From Pseudoneurospora amorphoporcata (lineage: Eukaryota > Ascomycota > Sordariomycetes > Sordariales > Sordariaceae): DNA of 64,000 bases. Positions within the stretch are counted from its first letter, which is position 1, and every line of letters begins with the position of its first letter. Below the pieces are notes generated by a model, which searched no databases, was not told where the DNA came from, and saw nothing but the letters and a program-made list of their open reading frames with translations. The DNA lies in assembly GCA_033297205.1 (NCBI GenBank), contig MU859105.1:1-64000 (forward strand), in the 5' to 3' direction. The position numbers and the translations under genes are program-made. This document shows, piece by piece, positions 35,413 to 46,131 of this stretch.

Positions 35413-38399
35413 CGCGGACTGAGTTTAGATGTGCGTTACTATCGTTGAGGTGAGAAATGAAGATGGCGTGGTTGTAATGTTGTTGTGGACGATTATGCAC
35501 ACAGGAGGTGAGAGTATGTGCTTGGGGTATCAAAAGATGGTGTTCTACTAGAAGAAGAGCAAAAGAGGAAGTCGATTGAAGAAGAGGTCTAATCGGCAGA
35601 AGTTGTTTTGATGTCGGTGTGCCCTGGTTTCCAGAAGACAAAGGAAGGCAGCTGCGTTGGTCAAAACCAAGTGGAGGGACTGGAGATCTCAGGTGAACGA
35701 GGAGGGGTCCGTCATGGACGTCACTCCTGCCCAAAACTGGTGCCAGGAAGCGCAACGCGTCCTTGTTCTTTCACGAAACACAAACAAATGAGCCACAACT
35801 GGCACCACCCCCTGGCAGCTGCCGAGTGTCACAATTTTGGCAGGAACACAAGCATGTCTACGGAAAACCAGAGTGATAGGCACTCATTATACGCCACCGG
35901 TTTCAGAGTTCCTTGTACAGCTCCGTTTGATCTACAACTGGCAGGAGGGAGCTATCGTCTCCTTCCCTGAATGCGATGCTCTGCGAAGGCGAAGTGGACG
36001 AGTGAGATGGAGGGGTAGCTCCGATACAGTGACGTAATTGGTAGTGTCGCCGCCTGGACTCTCGCGTGGAGTGCTGTCAGTCGAAGCTTGTTTCCGCATT
36101 TTCATTGGCCTGCTGTCCATCTCTCATCTTCTGTTTGCCTCCAACGGAAGGCGAACATCATCGTTTGCTCTTTCATCCCTCCCCTCACATCATCGTGTCA
36201 CAGGCCAAAAAGGTTCACAACTGAACCTTCCTTTCAAAACAATGACGTCATGCTGGCGTCCCTAGCAACACTTTGGTGTTGAGCCCAGACCATTGGCGCC
36301 AAGACACGTCAACGGGTCTAACGGGATACAAGCTCACTGATCCTAGGTCCTCTTCTTCCCCTAACCCTGGATCAGAACAAGTCGTTTGGACGTTGAAGAA
36401 AAAGCTGCCACAACCCACATATCCATGGTCGATGATGGAAGCTCTTAATCTTTGTCTTGAATCCATATGATTATCTCTAATGATTGCGAGAGGCGGAAAT
36501 GTAGTTTGGTAACCGAGCGTGATGCTGTGAGATTCGCAACCACTTTCACCACCATTCACTTTACAACTCGTCGAAACCTCCTTGAACAGTCCTCGAGATC
36601 CCCTCCCAAGACCAAGCACCAGGCGTCACTGAATCCCACACATTGAGGCAGGCATAGTCTGGGAATGGGATGCTTCAGTCAGCCAACAACTCCATGTTCA
36701 TCAACGAACTTTCATAGGATCAAGTGTGGTTCGAGAAGTTATCCGATATCGAGATGCCGCCGCGTTCTGCAGCAGCAATACCTGCACAGAAATCTGTCAA
36801 GTGTCAAACGCAATGTCAGCAATTAGCAGGAATACCTTGCAGGAAAACTGACATTAATGCATCCCTCGCATCCCAGGGGGCACACCTAAGTCTAGGGTGC
36901 TAGTGAAGCTGGTGTTCACATCAGCCACCCAAACACCGTTAAAGCATCATCCCTTACAACTGCCAAAGAATGGTGAAGTATTAGATCTGTATGAATAAGA
37001 ATCAACTTTGATCATTTGGGGTATTAAGTGGGATGTATTAGTTGGCATGGCATGCCTGTTTGGTAGCAAAAGAAAAAGAGAGAGTGGTTTCTTTAATATG
37101 ATATTTCGGAGTGTGTCGGATAGGGACATAAGAATAATACTTGAAAGGAGGCGTTAGGGATCCTGGGGAGATGCTCAACAATGGTAAGGTAGTTAGTCAT
37201 TATTAGCCATTGATAGTTGAACCCTTTTGGATATTTCAGCTAAACAAACATACCTAATAACCCTTCACGTTGAGTAACAATGTAGGTCCTCGTCCGCCAA
37301 TCTTCAAGGACAGAGCTTGGGATCATCACAAATAAGCTGGGATAGACTACGCTTCTTAGGATTATCTTTTTGAATTCTGAAATACGTAAAGCCATATCAT
37401 GAGAAAAGAGTTGGTGAGTGAATAGGAGCGAAGTGTCCTCAACACCACAAGTGGTATACCGACTAAAGACATCAATATTGTTAAAAACCCAACCGCAACC
37501 AAGACTATACACACTACACGAGTTTGTAACGAGCAAGTAATCTTATCATGTCTCGTGTTATGAACCAACAAAGCGAGATAAGAGGAAAGGAACAACGTGA
37601 GCATCAGGGATGAGAGTGGAAAAGCGAAAGATAATTCTCTCTTGTCAGGTCAATACTTCCTCTTGACTACGGGGGAGAAACTTGTTAGTTGGGAGCTGAA
37701 TTTGTCTGTATTTCTAGTCACAGCATTCAAACATATCCTAGACAACCTCCGGGTATCTTTATCAGCGACGAGACACTCCTATTTTATCTTCGACTTCTTC
37801 TAGGTCAGTCCCTTCAAATCACCTCGTCTGGCCTAGCAGATCATACCATCCATGTCTACAGTACACGTATTCGTCTTGGTGATTCCCTTCGTGCAAGATT
37901 ACTGTAGCCGAAGTTAGCAACGGGGTGCAAGGTAATGTCGGAAAATGTTCCAAGATCAAGGAACACATTCTCACATTGTCAATGGACCAAGTACGGAAAC
38001 CTGTAGGATCAGCTTCACGCTTGTGTAGATGCTGCTTCCGCTATTTACATTTCACTAGCACGTGGTGAGGGCGGGTAAAGTGGCGGTTTGGAACCAGTTC
38101 TCTGCCGGGATGAATAACGCCGACGAGGTAGCAACGCCCCGATACCAGACATTGGCTGGCGCAATTATTTAACCAGAGACACGAGCAGGTAGGATATATC
38201 AGGGTCTTGAAACCTCTGCATTAGTATCGAGTGTTTGTTTGGATGGCATGGCAAGTCGTCAAAGTAAAACGCTTCATTATAATACAAGTCATGCCCAACC
38301 CAACGCTAGCTCTATTGCATGCCAATCTCTATGAACCGTCCATGACCTTGCCTCAAAAGGTGGGTCATCGCTTTCGGTACGGTAGAAAATGCAATAAGA
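35413..38399. other. Long spacer, no gene seen
   Basis: Three kilobases lie between the start of the Ish1-like gene and the 3' end of the Rpt5 gene. The first kilobase should contain the Ish1-like promoter; a CRE palindrome is at 36242-36251. The part 36900-37900 is AT-rich, with short hydrophobic open frames that I take as chance. Confidence 0.5.
36242..36251. promoter_or_regulatory. CRE palindrome ATGACGTCAT
   Basis: A perfect 10-bp ATF/CREB site about 830 bp upstream of the Ish1-like start codon. In fission yeast ish1 is a target of the stress MAP kinase/Atf1 pathway, so the site suits the gene, but the distance makes the link uncertain. Confidence 0.4.
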
Positions 38400-40013
38400 T
38401 TAAGCATAGAAGTTGACAGTCTATACGCATGGTCAGTGAACGGCACACATGCACGGGGTTCTCTTGGGGAATCACTCACGTCCTTCTTCTTGGCCTGCAC
38501 CTCGGAGATAGCGTCAACGTAGTGTTCGTGCCCAATCTGGTTCTTGCCCATACGGAGGGCAATCATGCCAGCCTCGACACACACAGCCTTGAGCATGGCA
38601 CCGCCAAACTCGTCCGTGCTGCGCGCCAACTCGCCCCAGTTAACGCCGGGGTTGACCTTCATCTTCCTGGAGTGAATCTTGAGAATCTGTGCGCGTGCCT
38701 CCTCGTTCGGAAGAGGGAACTCAATCTTGCGATCGAGACGGCCGGAACGAAGCAGAGCGGGGTCGAGGACATCGATACGGTTCGTCGCGGCGAGGACCTT
38801 GATACGATCATCAGAAGCGAAACCGTCAAGCTGGTTGAGAAGCTCCAACATGGTTCGCTGGACTTCACGATCACCGGACTTCTCGCTGTCGAAACGCTTG
38901 GTACCGACGGCATCCAACTCGTCGATGAAGATAATTGAGGGGGCCTTCTCCTTGGCTAGGGCGAAGCAGTCTCTTACGAGCTTGGCACCGTCACCGATGA
39001 ACATCTGCACTAACTGGGGGCCAGCAAGCTTGAGGAATGTGGCATCTGTCTGGGCAGCGCAGGCTCTGGCGAGTAGAGTCTTGCCCGTTCCGGGGGGTCC
39101 GTACATCAAAGCTCCTGTTTTCGAAGTCAGCAACAATGGCAGAGCGACGTGTTTTTGTTCCGCAGTTAGACATACCCTTGGGCGCCTTGATACCAATCTT
39201 CTTAAACCGTTCGGCCTCCTTCATAGGCCATACGATAGCCTCGACAAGTTCGTCGATCTGCTTGTCGAGACCACCGACATCTGTGTACTTTTCCTGAGGC
39301 TTCTCGTCGACCTCCATGGCCTTGACTCTGCTATCGTACTCGGCGGGCAGTGTGTCCAGAATAAGGTACGAATCCTTGTTAACACCGATGAGATCGCCGG
39401 GCTTCAACTTCTCGGGGTCGACCAAGCCGATCAGAGGGAGGAAGATGGTCTGTCTGGTTGATGTCTTGATGACTGCCGATTTGCCCACGCGCGTGGCGTC
39501 CAAGTCGATGTTGGCGCCCTCTTCCAAGGACTCAGCGGTCGGGTCAAGGTCCAAAAGTTCGACCACGTTTCCTACGAGGTACGGGAGTTGTCTAATGAGG
39601 CCAACGTTAGTAAGGAAATGTGAGGCGGCTACTGGGGACAAGAGCGCCTGCGAGCATGTTTTTTTTTTTTTGGGGGGGGGGGGGGGAGGAGGGGATGCTT
39701 ACCGGTTGTTAGCGATCTTTTCTTGGTTCTCCTTAATCTTATCTTTCATGGTAGCCCTCTCGTGTGATAACCGCTGGTATTCGCTCTTCATGATTCTGGC
39801 ATCGTTCTCAAGGAGGCGCTTCCGCATCAAGATGTCCTCTGTGCTCAGACTCAGGATCTCCTCATCCAGGATGTCGTCGGCCTCGGGCTCGGCATCCTTC
39901 ATCTCGGCGTCGCCATCTCCCTCCTTCTTGTTGTTCTTGTCCTTGTCCTGATCCTTCTTCTTGTCCTCGCGCTCACGGCGATCGAGGTCGTCGAGTTCCT
40001 CAAGGGTCGACAT
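38400..40013 (-). CDS. rpt5: 26S proteasome regulatory ATPase Rpt5
   Basis: Four exons (complement of 40013-39703, 39591-39176, 39114-38480 and 38420-38400) encode 460 residues; introns are 111, 61 and 59 nt. An acidic/basic N-terminus (1-55) and a coiled coil (about 60-104) come first, then the OB fold. The AAA module has Walker A GPPGTGKT, a pore loop QMFIGDGAK, Walker B IIFIDELDAVG, and the second region of homology ending RSGRLDRKIEF. The last exon encodes only TVNFYA; Phe-Tyr-Ala is the C-terminal HbYX motif that docks into the 20S alpha ring and opens its gate. Length and motifs fit Rpt5 (human PSMC3). Leaving the last intron unspliced would remove the gate-opening tail and add an unrelated extension. 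Confidence 0.97.
39659..39686. repeat. T13-G15 homopolymer pair inside rpt5 intron 1
   Basis: Thirteen T are followed directly by fifteen G on the plus strand, making C15-A13 in the rpt5 transcript, inside its 111-nt first intron. The G run could form a quadruplex on the non-coding strand. The run lengths are prone to sequencing error. Confidence 0.85.
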
Positions 40014-40743
40014 GGTTGACGCAGGCGATTACAAATGTGGGGTATCGGTAAAGAAGATCGCAAGGGCGCAAGGTACGGGTTACTGATGTCCTCTACGTAT
40101 CCTCTGCGGAGTTTGAAAAGGGTGACGCGGAGCAGTGGTGGTTGGTGATGAAAAATCGCCGAGTTGTTTGCGTTGTGGTTGGGAAGACCGTCGGTCGTGA
40201 TTGCAATGCAGGGCGTGGATGGGATGGGTGGCAGTTGTGTGGTCGACTTGCGGCACAGAGCTTCAAGTGTTGTGGTTAACCAGGAGCTGGGCTGCAGGCA
40301 AAAGCGCGACGTAACAAGACCGGGTACCTAACGCCCCACAGTACATACTTCAGCTCTAGACCCCACTCTGACCCCAGAGTGAACCAGCCACAGCTGACTA
40401 ACCACGCGGCATCGGCCATCCAGGTTTCATTTTCACTGCGAGATCATTCACCTGCTCTGCTTCATCCACTTTCAAATGTTCACAAAGGGTCAAACGGAGA
40501 TGACGAAAAATCCCGAAGCTTATCCATTATGAGGCAGCAGCTAAAACAACCGTCGCTATGGCTTTAAGAGACCTATCAACGGCCAGACAATGCCTCAGCG
40601 CATTACATTAAAGTAAAGTACGGATAGGCCGCACACGCGCCTTCCGTTAGGGGTCGAGTATCAACTCTCCCAACACAACTCACGGTATGGGATGAATATG
40701 ATCCCGAACTTCTTTAACATCAAATGGTCACCACCACCGCAGC
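40014..40743. other. Promoter of rpt5 and 3' flank of the membrane-protein gene
   Basis: Nothing else is seen in this 730-bp spacer. The rpt5 leader (40014-40210) is G/T-rich on the plus strand, that is, C/A-rich on the transcribed sense strand, as is usual for fungal leaders. Confidence 0.6.
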
Positions 40744-41580
40744 CTACTCGTCGTCCAAGATCCCGCTTGCTATCGGGCCAAAAATCGGTACTTCGTATCT
40801 GGATCACTAGTCAGCCTTTAGTCACTTTTTTCGAAGCTCCGAAGAACATACCTGTCTAACGTGTCGGCGTCCCTATAAGCATTAACCACCAGCCATCCTA
40901 CCAACGCCAAATCCGCCAGAAATAACACCCAGCTAAGGAAACTCGACCAAGAAATCAACAAATGAAGCACAAACAACGCCGTAAAAAGCAGACTGGACTG
41001 CCATGCGTGGAACCTGGCCGCCAATCACCCCGTTAGCAACCCGTCTCGCCAACAACATCAGATCATTGGTTACTCACCTAACATAATCACTCTTCCGTTC
41101 CAAAATCAATAGCAAAATCGCTCCCAGCGGCGGCACCGCCAAATAAGCCAAACATGCTTCATAATCCAGCCTCAGCCCCAAGCTTGTATCAAACTCCGAC
41201 ACCATCCCCTCTCGAGCGCCCAGCGCATTGAAATAATCGCCCATGCCCCCCCCTACTCCTCCTCCTCCACTGCCACTTCTCCCGTTGCTGAACCCAGCAA
41301 TGCCACTACTACCGATCCCATTGGCGGCAGCCCCAGGAGTAGCTCCCGGACTCTGATACCTGCTGATGCCCTCGCCGGACCAAGCACGATGCGGCTGCGG
41401 GTGTAGAAGTGGTGGCGGTGAAACCTGTGCTGGTCGTTGTTGGTACTTGTTTCCGCTGCCGGGGGAGTAGGAGGAGCGCCGGCCGTAGTCCCATGATGTG
41501 CGTGGGGAGGAGGTGGAGTCAGGTGGTGAGATAGTGCGGCCATGCTCGGGGGGTGCGGCTTGGTAAGGTGCGAAGTCCAT
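40744..41580 (-). CDS. DUF4870/UPF0132-type small membrane protein
   Basis: Exons 41580-41078, 41013-40852 and 40798-40744 (complement) encode 239 residues; introns are 64 and 53 nt. Residues 1-130 are Pro/Ser/Gly-rich and probably cytosolic and disordered. Then DYEACLAYLAVPPLGAILLL begins a compact module of three to four membrane segments, with ERKSDYVRFHAWQSSLLF between helices one and two and NAYRDADTLDRYEVPIFG at the end. This FHAWQS/NAYRDAD pattern is the hallmark of the DUF4870 (UPF0132) family, present in bacteria, archaea and fungi, with no firm function. The last exon encodes 18 residues; without splicing, the reading would end with an unrelated VLRSFEKSD tail. Confidence 0.85.
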
Positions 41581-42707
41581 TGTTTTTGTTTTTGTTTTGG
41601 TTTTGACTTTGTTGGTGCCGTCGTGTTGATAGTAGACTGTGATGTCTCGTGTGCGAGTATTGGAATGCTCGTTTCGGTTCGTGAATTCGTGTCGTTATGT
41701 CAGGTATGTATCGTTTCGTGAGTGGTGGCCTCGTAACCCGTTATCGTCCCTTGGTTGTGGTCGTCGGTGGGCTCGTGGGTTTACGAGTAACTGCTGCTGT
41801 GCCAACAGTTGGTTGTGGTATTGGATTCAAGTTGACGCAAGTTTACCGTTGAGGGTAAAACAAGACGTATATGTATGCTCCGCGAAGCAAAGATTGTAGA
41901 TAGAGTAAGACGATGTTCAAGTCCGTATCGTGAAGGGTGGGCTGACGAGGTTGAGTGGAGTTGAAGATAGCGGGGGTGATGGAGATAGCTTGTGATGGGG
42001 TTTTTGACGAACGGGGGCTTTCGGGAGGGGAAGGAGTCGGTAGCTCGAACGGCGGCGCCTGTTTTATTAGTGAGAAGCGGCCAAGATCATCATCGTGAAG
42101 ATGCAAATGCAAGATGTCGAGGCGCTATGCGGTCCCCGTTCGCTGCAATGCTGTGTGTAAGCACAGGATTGCAGTGGTACGAAATATCCCAACGGCCGAT
42201 TCTTTCAAATTGTGGTTTTGTGTTGGACAGCAGCCCATGCGGACCAGTGGTTGAGTTGCAACGTTCAGTCACTTGATGGTCTGGATTCTGAAAAGCGATT
42301 CCGTTGGGAGGGGACGAGAGAGAGCACGGCAACGACAAGGGAGCAAGTGCAGGGGTGTAGCGAACGACTGCAGGGCCCACCTCCCTTACACCGGACCTTA
42401 ACATCAGCGGGGTTGAGCCTAGAGGTAGCTGGACCTCACTTAATCATCAAGGTCAAGAACCCTGAGCTGCATCAGGCATTGTTCAAAGAGATCTCCAAAC
42501 CCAACAGTCTGCATCACAACCAACGAGATGATGAGTATTTGCGCTTTTACACATGTCATTGTTACATTGTATTGTACAATAGATCTCTTCTACTCAATCT
42601 CTACAACCGGCAAGTCCGAGGAATGTAAAGCATCCAGACCTTTGGCGTTTGTGGAGCAGTCTGAGCTCTCCAGTATTCGTTCGCAAATGGCTTCACGCTG
42701 ATTATCT
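41581..42707. other. Intergenic, no gene seen
   Basis: A 1.1-kb spacer carries the promoter of the membrane-protein gene on its left and the 3' end of the mrpl11 gene on its right. A plus-strand frame at 42212-42628 has no supporting feature. Confidence 0.5.
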
Positions 42708-43748
42708 CTACTCCTTCTTCTCTTCGCCCTCGCCCTCCTTCTTGGGGTTCTGCTCCTCCTCCAAGACACTCCTGCGGCTCTCCATGGTAAGCCACAGGCT
42801 CTTGCCAGCACCCTCCAAAGCGCTGGTGAGACCCATGCCGGCGCTCTGCAACATGTGCACCAGCTGGGCGCGCAGACCCTCGATACCATTCTCGATGCCA
42901 CCAACCCACTTGATACCGTCGTAGTCGAAGGCCTTGCCCTCGATGCGACCACCGACGAGCATGAGCTTCTGCAGACCAGACTGGCAGGTAAGGTCATAAT
43001 AACCGGGGTTCTTCTTCCTGCTGGGCGCAGGGAAGGCCGGGGGACTGGGGGCGAGGACGCTCAGAGCAGCACCGAGATGCGCCGGCGACACGGAGGGCAG
43101 GGTAAGGGTGGCGACAGGTCCGACGAGCAGAGGAGCGAGCTGGCCGTAAACGGTCTTCTCAACGGCCTCCTCGTTCTTGGTAGCCTCCTTGACGGCCTTC
43201 CACGCGTGCTTCGACAGATCGTGGTTGTATGTAGCGGGAACCTTGGTGCCGGTAGCTGTCGTGGCCGTGGTGGGCTCCACTGTAGAAGGGTCGAAGAACT
43301 CGACGGTCTTGAGCGCAACGTCGAAGATGCGCGTGCGGACAACCTGGAGGTGGATCTTGGAGGTGATATCAGGAGCACCCTCGGGAACGGGAACGTTGCT
43401 GAGGGCAAGGCTGAGCTCTCGCCTTATCGCAGCCCACTCGACAGCGGTAAGGTTGTTGTGTTGGAAGATGAGCATCAGGGGGGTCGAGCGGAGCATCGAG
43501 GTGTAAGTGCGCAGAAGTTGCGACTTGCGCGTATCGACGGGACGGGCGCTCGGGGGTTGGGTGGGCGGCACGTAGTCGTCGGGTAGCCTGAGGTGGCCGA
43601 CGGCGGCGGCGCGTTGTGGTGAGGCCGTCGAGAAGGCAGATGTGGAGGTGGAGGGCACCAACAGGGCGGCCGACCTGGACGAGATTCTGGAAGACTGAAT
43701 GGCAGAACCCAGCCCGCGGACGGCCGGGCGACTTAGTCTGAGGGACAT
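42708..43748 (-). CDS. mrpl11: Mitochondrial large-subunit ribosomal protein uL10m (Mrpl11)
   Basis: One exon encodes 346 residues. The start is the ATG at 43748 (MSLRLSRPAVRG), because codons upstream in frame contain no ATG. The first 50 residues are rich in Arg, Ser and Ala without acids, a clear mitochondrial presequence. The ribosomal L10 fold follows: TRKSQLLRTYTSMLRSTPLMLIFQ corresponds to the helix and first strand, then NNLTAVEWAAIRREL and a late GGRIEGKAFDYDGI segment. uL10m anchors the stalk of bL12 proteins that recruits translation factors. A Thr/Ala insertion (TTATTATGT) and a Lys/Glu tail are typical of fungal forms. The gene is divergent from trp-4, 641 bp away. Confidence 0.88.
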   Translation of the reverse strand: MSLRLSRPAVRGLGSAIQSSRISSRSAALLVPSTSTSAFSTASPQRAAAVGHLRLPDDYVPPTQPPSARPVDTRKSQLLRTYTSMLRSTPLMLIFQHNNLTAVEWAAIRRELSLALSNVPVPEGAPDITSKIHLQVVRTRIFDVALKTVEFFDPSTVEPTTATTATGTKVPATYNHDLSKHAWKAVKEATKNEEAVEKTVYGQLAPLLVGPVATLTLPSVSPAHLGAALSVLAPSPPAFPAPSRKKNPGYYDLTCQSGLQKLMLVGGRIEGKAFDYDGIKWVGGIENGIEGLRAQLVHMLQSAGMGLTSALEGAGKSLWLTMESRRSVLEEEQNPKKEGEGEEKKE

Positions 43749-44389
43749 TCTTGTTTTCACATTGTGTTAATTATAAAGGACGCAGACTGGTGGTCATCTC
43801 CGGGGGGCCGGAACTTACTTATGAAAGAAGTGAACGAATCTCGTGCTCCGTCAGTCCCCCGGAGTGATAAGTCCCAGTCCCCGTAATCGCGGCCGGGCTG
43901 CTGGCGAACAGAGTCCCGAAATTTTGGCGCCGCGTCCCCAATGCCGGAATGCACAGACCACCCGATCTCCCGCTTCCTGCTGTGGAATCATTGCCTGCCG
44001 CCAGCCTGGAGACCCGGAAGCAACTCACCGCCCGCCATTCTGCCATCCCATTCAGGCTCATTTGCGGCTGCGATCTGCGGCTGCTGGGTGCTGGATCCCT
44101 GCATACTTATCTGCCCCGCCGGTGCCCGTTATCGCAGGGCACTTGTGGTGGCATTGGATGCCATCATTGGGGAGAACAAAGCACACTGTAGGAAGGCGTG
44201 TTAACCATGGCATTCCACTGCCGTGCCGACTTTCCTTGAGCTCGTTTCTGATCTACGAAATGAGTCAACAATAGCCAAACCCTCTTTCTTCTACAGCTTC
44301 CAGGAAGCCGGTATCACTCAATTGGCCTCCCTGGCCAGCCTGACAACTTTGATTCCGGAACAAACCCCACCTTATCCATCTCCAGAACC
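43749..44389. other. Divergent promoter region between mrpl11 and trp-4
   Basis: The start codons of the two genes face away from each other across 641 bp. The trp-4 side carries a perfect TGAGTCA site (listed separately) and a C/T-rich leader. I see no gene in it. Confidence 0.7.
44261..44267. promoter_or_regulatory. Cross-pathway control site TGAGTCA (CPC1/Gcn4 type)
   Basis: A perfect TGAGTCA element lies 123 bp upstream of the trp-4 start codon. In Neurospora, CPC1, the Gcn4 orthologue, binds TGA(C/G)TCA to induce amino acid biosynthetic genes, including tryptophan genes, during starvation. The position is where such sites usually function. Confidence 0.7.
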
Positions 44390-45771
44390 ATGTCGGCGCA
44401 ACAGCAACAAGTAGCGGCACCGGCGACCGCGACCGCGGCGGAGGACCTCCCGGATATCAACATCAAGAAGCTACTGACCCGTCTCTGGCCCCTCGGACAC
44501 CCCGACCCAGTGACGCCAGATGAGCTCGCCAATGCCATCTCCTACTTCTTCACCAACCAAATCTCCGATGTCCAGGCCGGCGCGCTGCTCATGTGCCTGC
44601 ACTTTACCGGCCTTGACCGGAGTGCCGAAGTGCTATCCAAGACGGCCCAGGTGATGCTGAAGGCTGCTGCCCAGACCGACCTTGAAGAGCTCCGTCAAGT
44701 CATCGAGAAGCGCGGCAGACAAGAAGGAGCCTACAATGGCGGACTTGTACGTCAACTCTACTATCCTACTCGGTCTTGTTGTATTCGCCTTGACTAACCA
44801 CCCTCTCAAAACAGTGCGACATAGTAGGCACAGGCGGCGACTCCCACAACACCTTCAACATCAGCACCACCTCCTCCATCCTGGCCTCCTCTTTGCTTCT
44901 GGTCGGCAAGCACGGCAACAAAGCCTCAACCAGCAAATCCGGGTCCGCCGACCTGCTGGCCTGCGTCCCTCCTCGCCCGCCTCAGATCTCCCGCATCCGT
45001 CCCGACACCGTCTGCAGTCTCTACTCGCAATGCAACTACGGCTTCCTCTTCGCGCCCGTCTTCCACCAGGGCATGCGCTACGTCGCTCCGATCCGCACGC
45101 AGCTGCCCTGGCGCACCATCTTCAACTTGGTCGGCCCCTTGGCGAACCCGCTTGACGTGCTCGACCCTGCCGTTTTCGAGGGAAAGGGAAGCAAAGGAAA
45201 GCTGGTAGAGGCGCGGATGATCGGTTGCGCACGTAAAGATCTCGGTCCCGTCTTCGCAGAGGCGCTCAAGATGGGCGGGGCGCGCAAGGCCATGGTTGTC
45301 TGTGGCGACGAGGAGCTGGACGAGATCAGCTGTGCTGGACCGACGCTTTGCTGGACGATTAAGCCGACTGGGGAGGACCCGGAGGGCGAGCCGGTGGTTA
45401 GCCACTTCTTACTGCACCCGAGTGACTTTGGACTGCCGGCGCATCCGCTGAGTGAGGTCTCGCCTGGCAAGGAGCCGATTGAGAATGCGGCTATCTTGAG
45501 CAGGATTTTGAACGGCGAGATGCCGGATGACGATCCCATCTTGCACTTTGTTCTGATGAACACTGCGGCGCTGTTTGTAGTGTCGGGCATTTGCGAGGCG
45601 GATACGAGTGATATGGGACATGGTGATGATGGTCAGGTTATCAAGGAGCGTGGACCCGGAGGCGGGCGTTGGAAGGAGGGTATCAGGAGGGCGAGATGGG
45701 CTATTAAGAGTGGCGAGGCAGCGAGACAGTGGGCTAAGTTTGTGGAGGTCACGAATAGCTTCAGCGCTTAA
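44390..45771 (+). CDS. trp-4: Anthranilate phosphoribosyltransferase (tryptophan synthesis)
   Basis: Exons 44390-44746 and 44815-45771 encode 437 residues; the 68-nt phase-0 intron has a GTACGT donor, a GACTAAC branch and an AACAG acceptor. The enzyme transfers phosphoribose from PRPP to anthranilate, the second step of the tryptophan branch. The PRPP-binding loop GTGGDSHNTFNIST is formed right after the intron. KHGNKASTSKSGSADLL is the second signature, and a long C-terminal domain carries NLVGPLANP and the metal-binding acidic pair DELDEIS. Compared with bacterial TrpD (about 340 residues) it has an N-terminal tail and insertions near 230 and 400, as in fungi. The Neurospora crassa gene for this step is trp-4, hence the symbol. 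Regulation by CPC1 is likely from the upstream site. Confidence 0.95.
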
Positions 45772-46131
45772 ACTGTCAAGGATATGGTTCTTTTGTCGGG
45801 TTAAGTACAGATGCGGTTTCTTAATGTGGTGGTCTGAAGGCTACAAGGCCTGGCTATATGGTATATTTAAATCCGAAAGACCCAACTCTGTTCTCCCGCC
45901 ATGACATTTTAGTCCTCGCCGTTGTCGCAAAGCCATGATTTCCCGCATGACATATTTCTTTAGCACCACCATACGGCTGACAAACTCTCATGCATGAGTC
46001 TGACGCCCATTGCCCCTATGTCCGCCTCTACCCCGGCCATGGCCACCACCTCGACCCCGTCCATGTCCATGTCCATGGCCCCGATGGTTTTTGTGGCCAT
46101 CGGTGCTGGAAGGTGAACCCCCTGCGGTCTC
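45772..46131. other. Convergent 3' flank between trp-4 and trl1
   Basis: The 360 bp between two converging genes hold their 3' UTRs. A CCATGG-rich segment around 46035-46085 (repeated GTCCATGTCC units) is a short imperfect repeat. No gene is seen. Confidence 0.6.
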
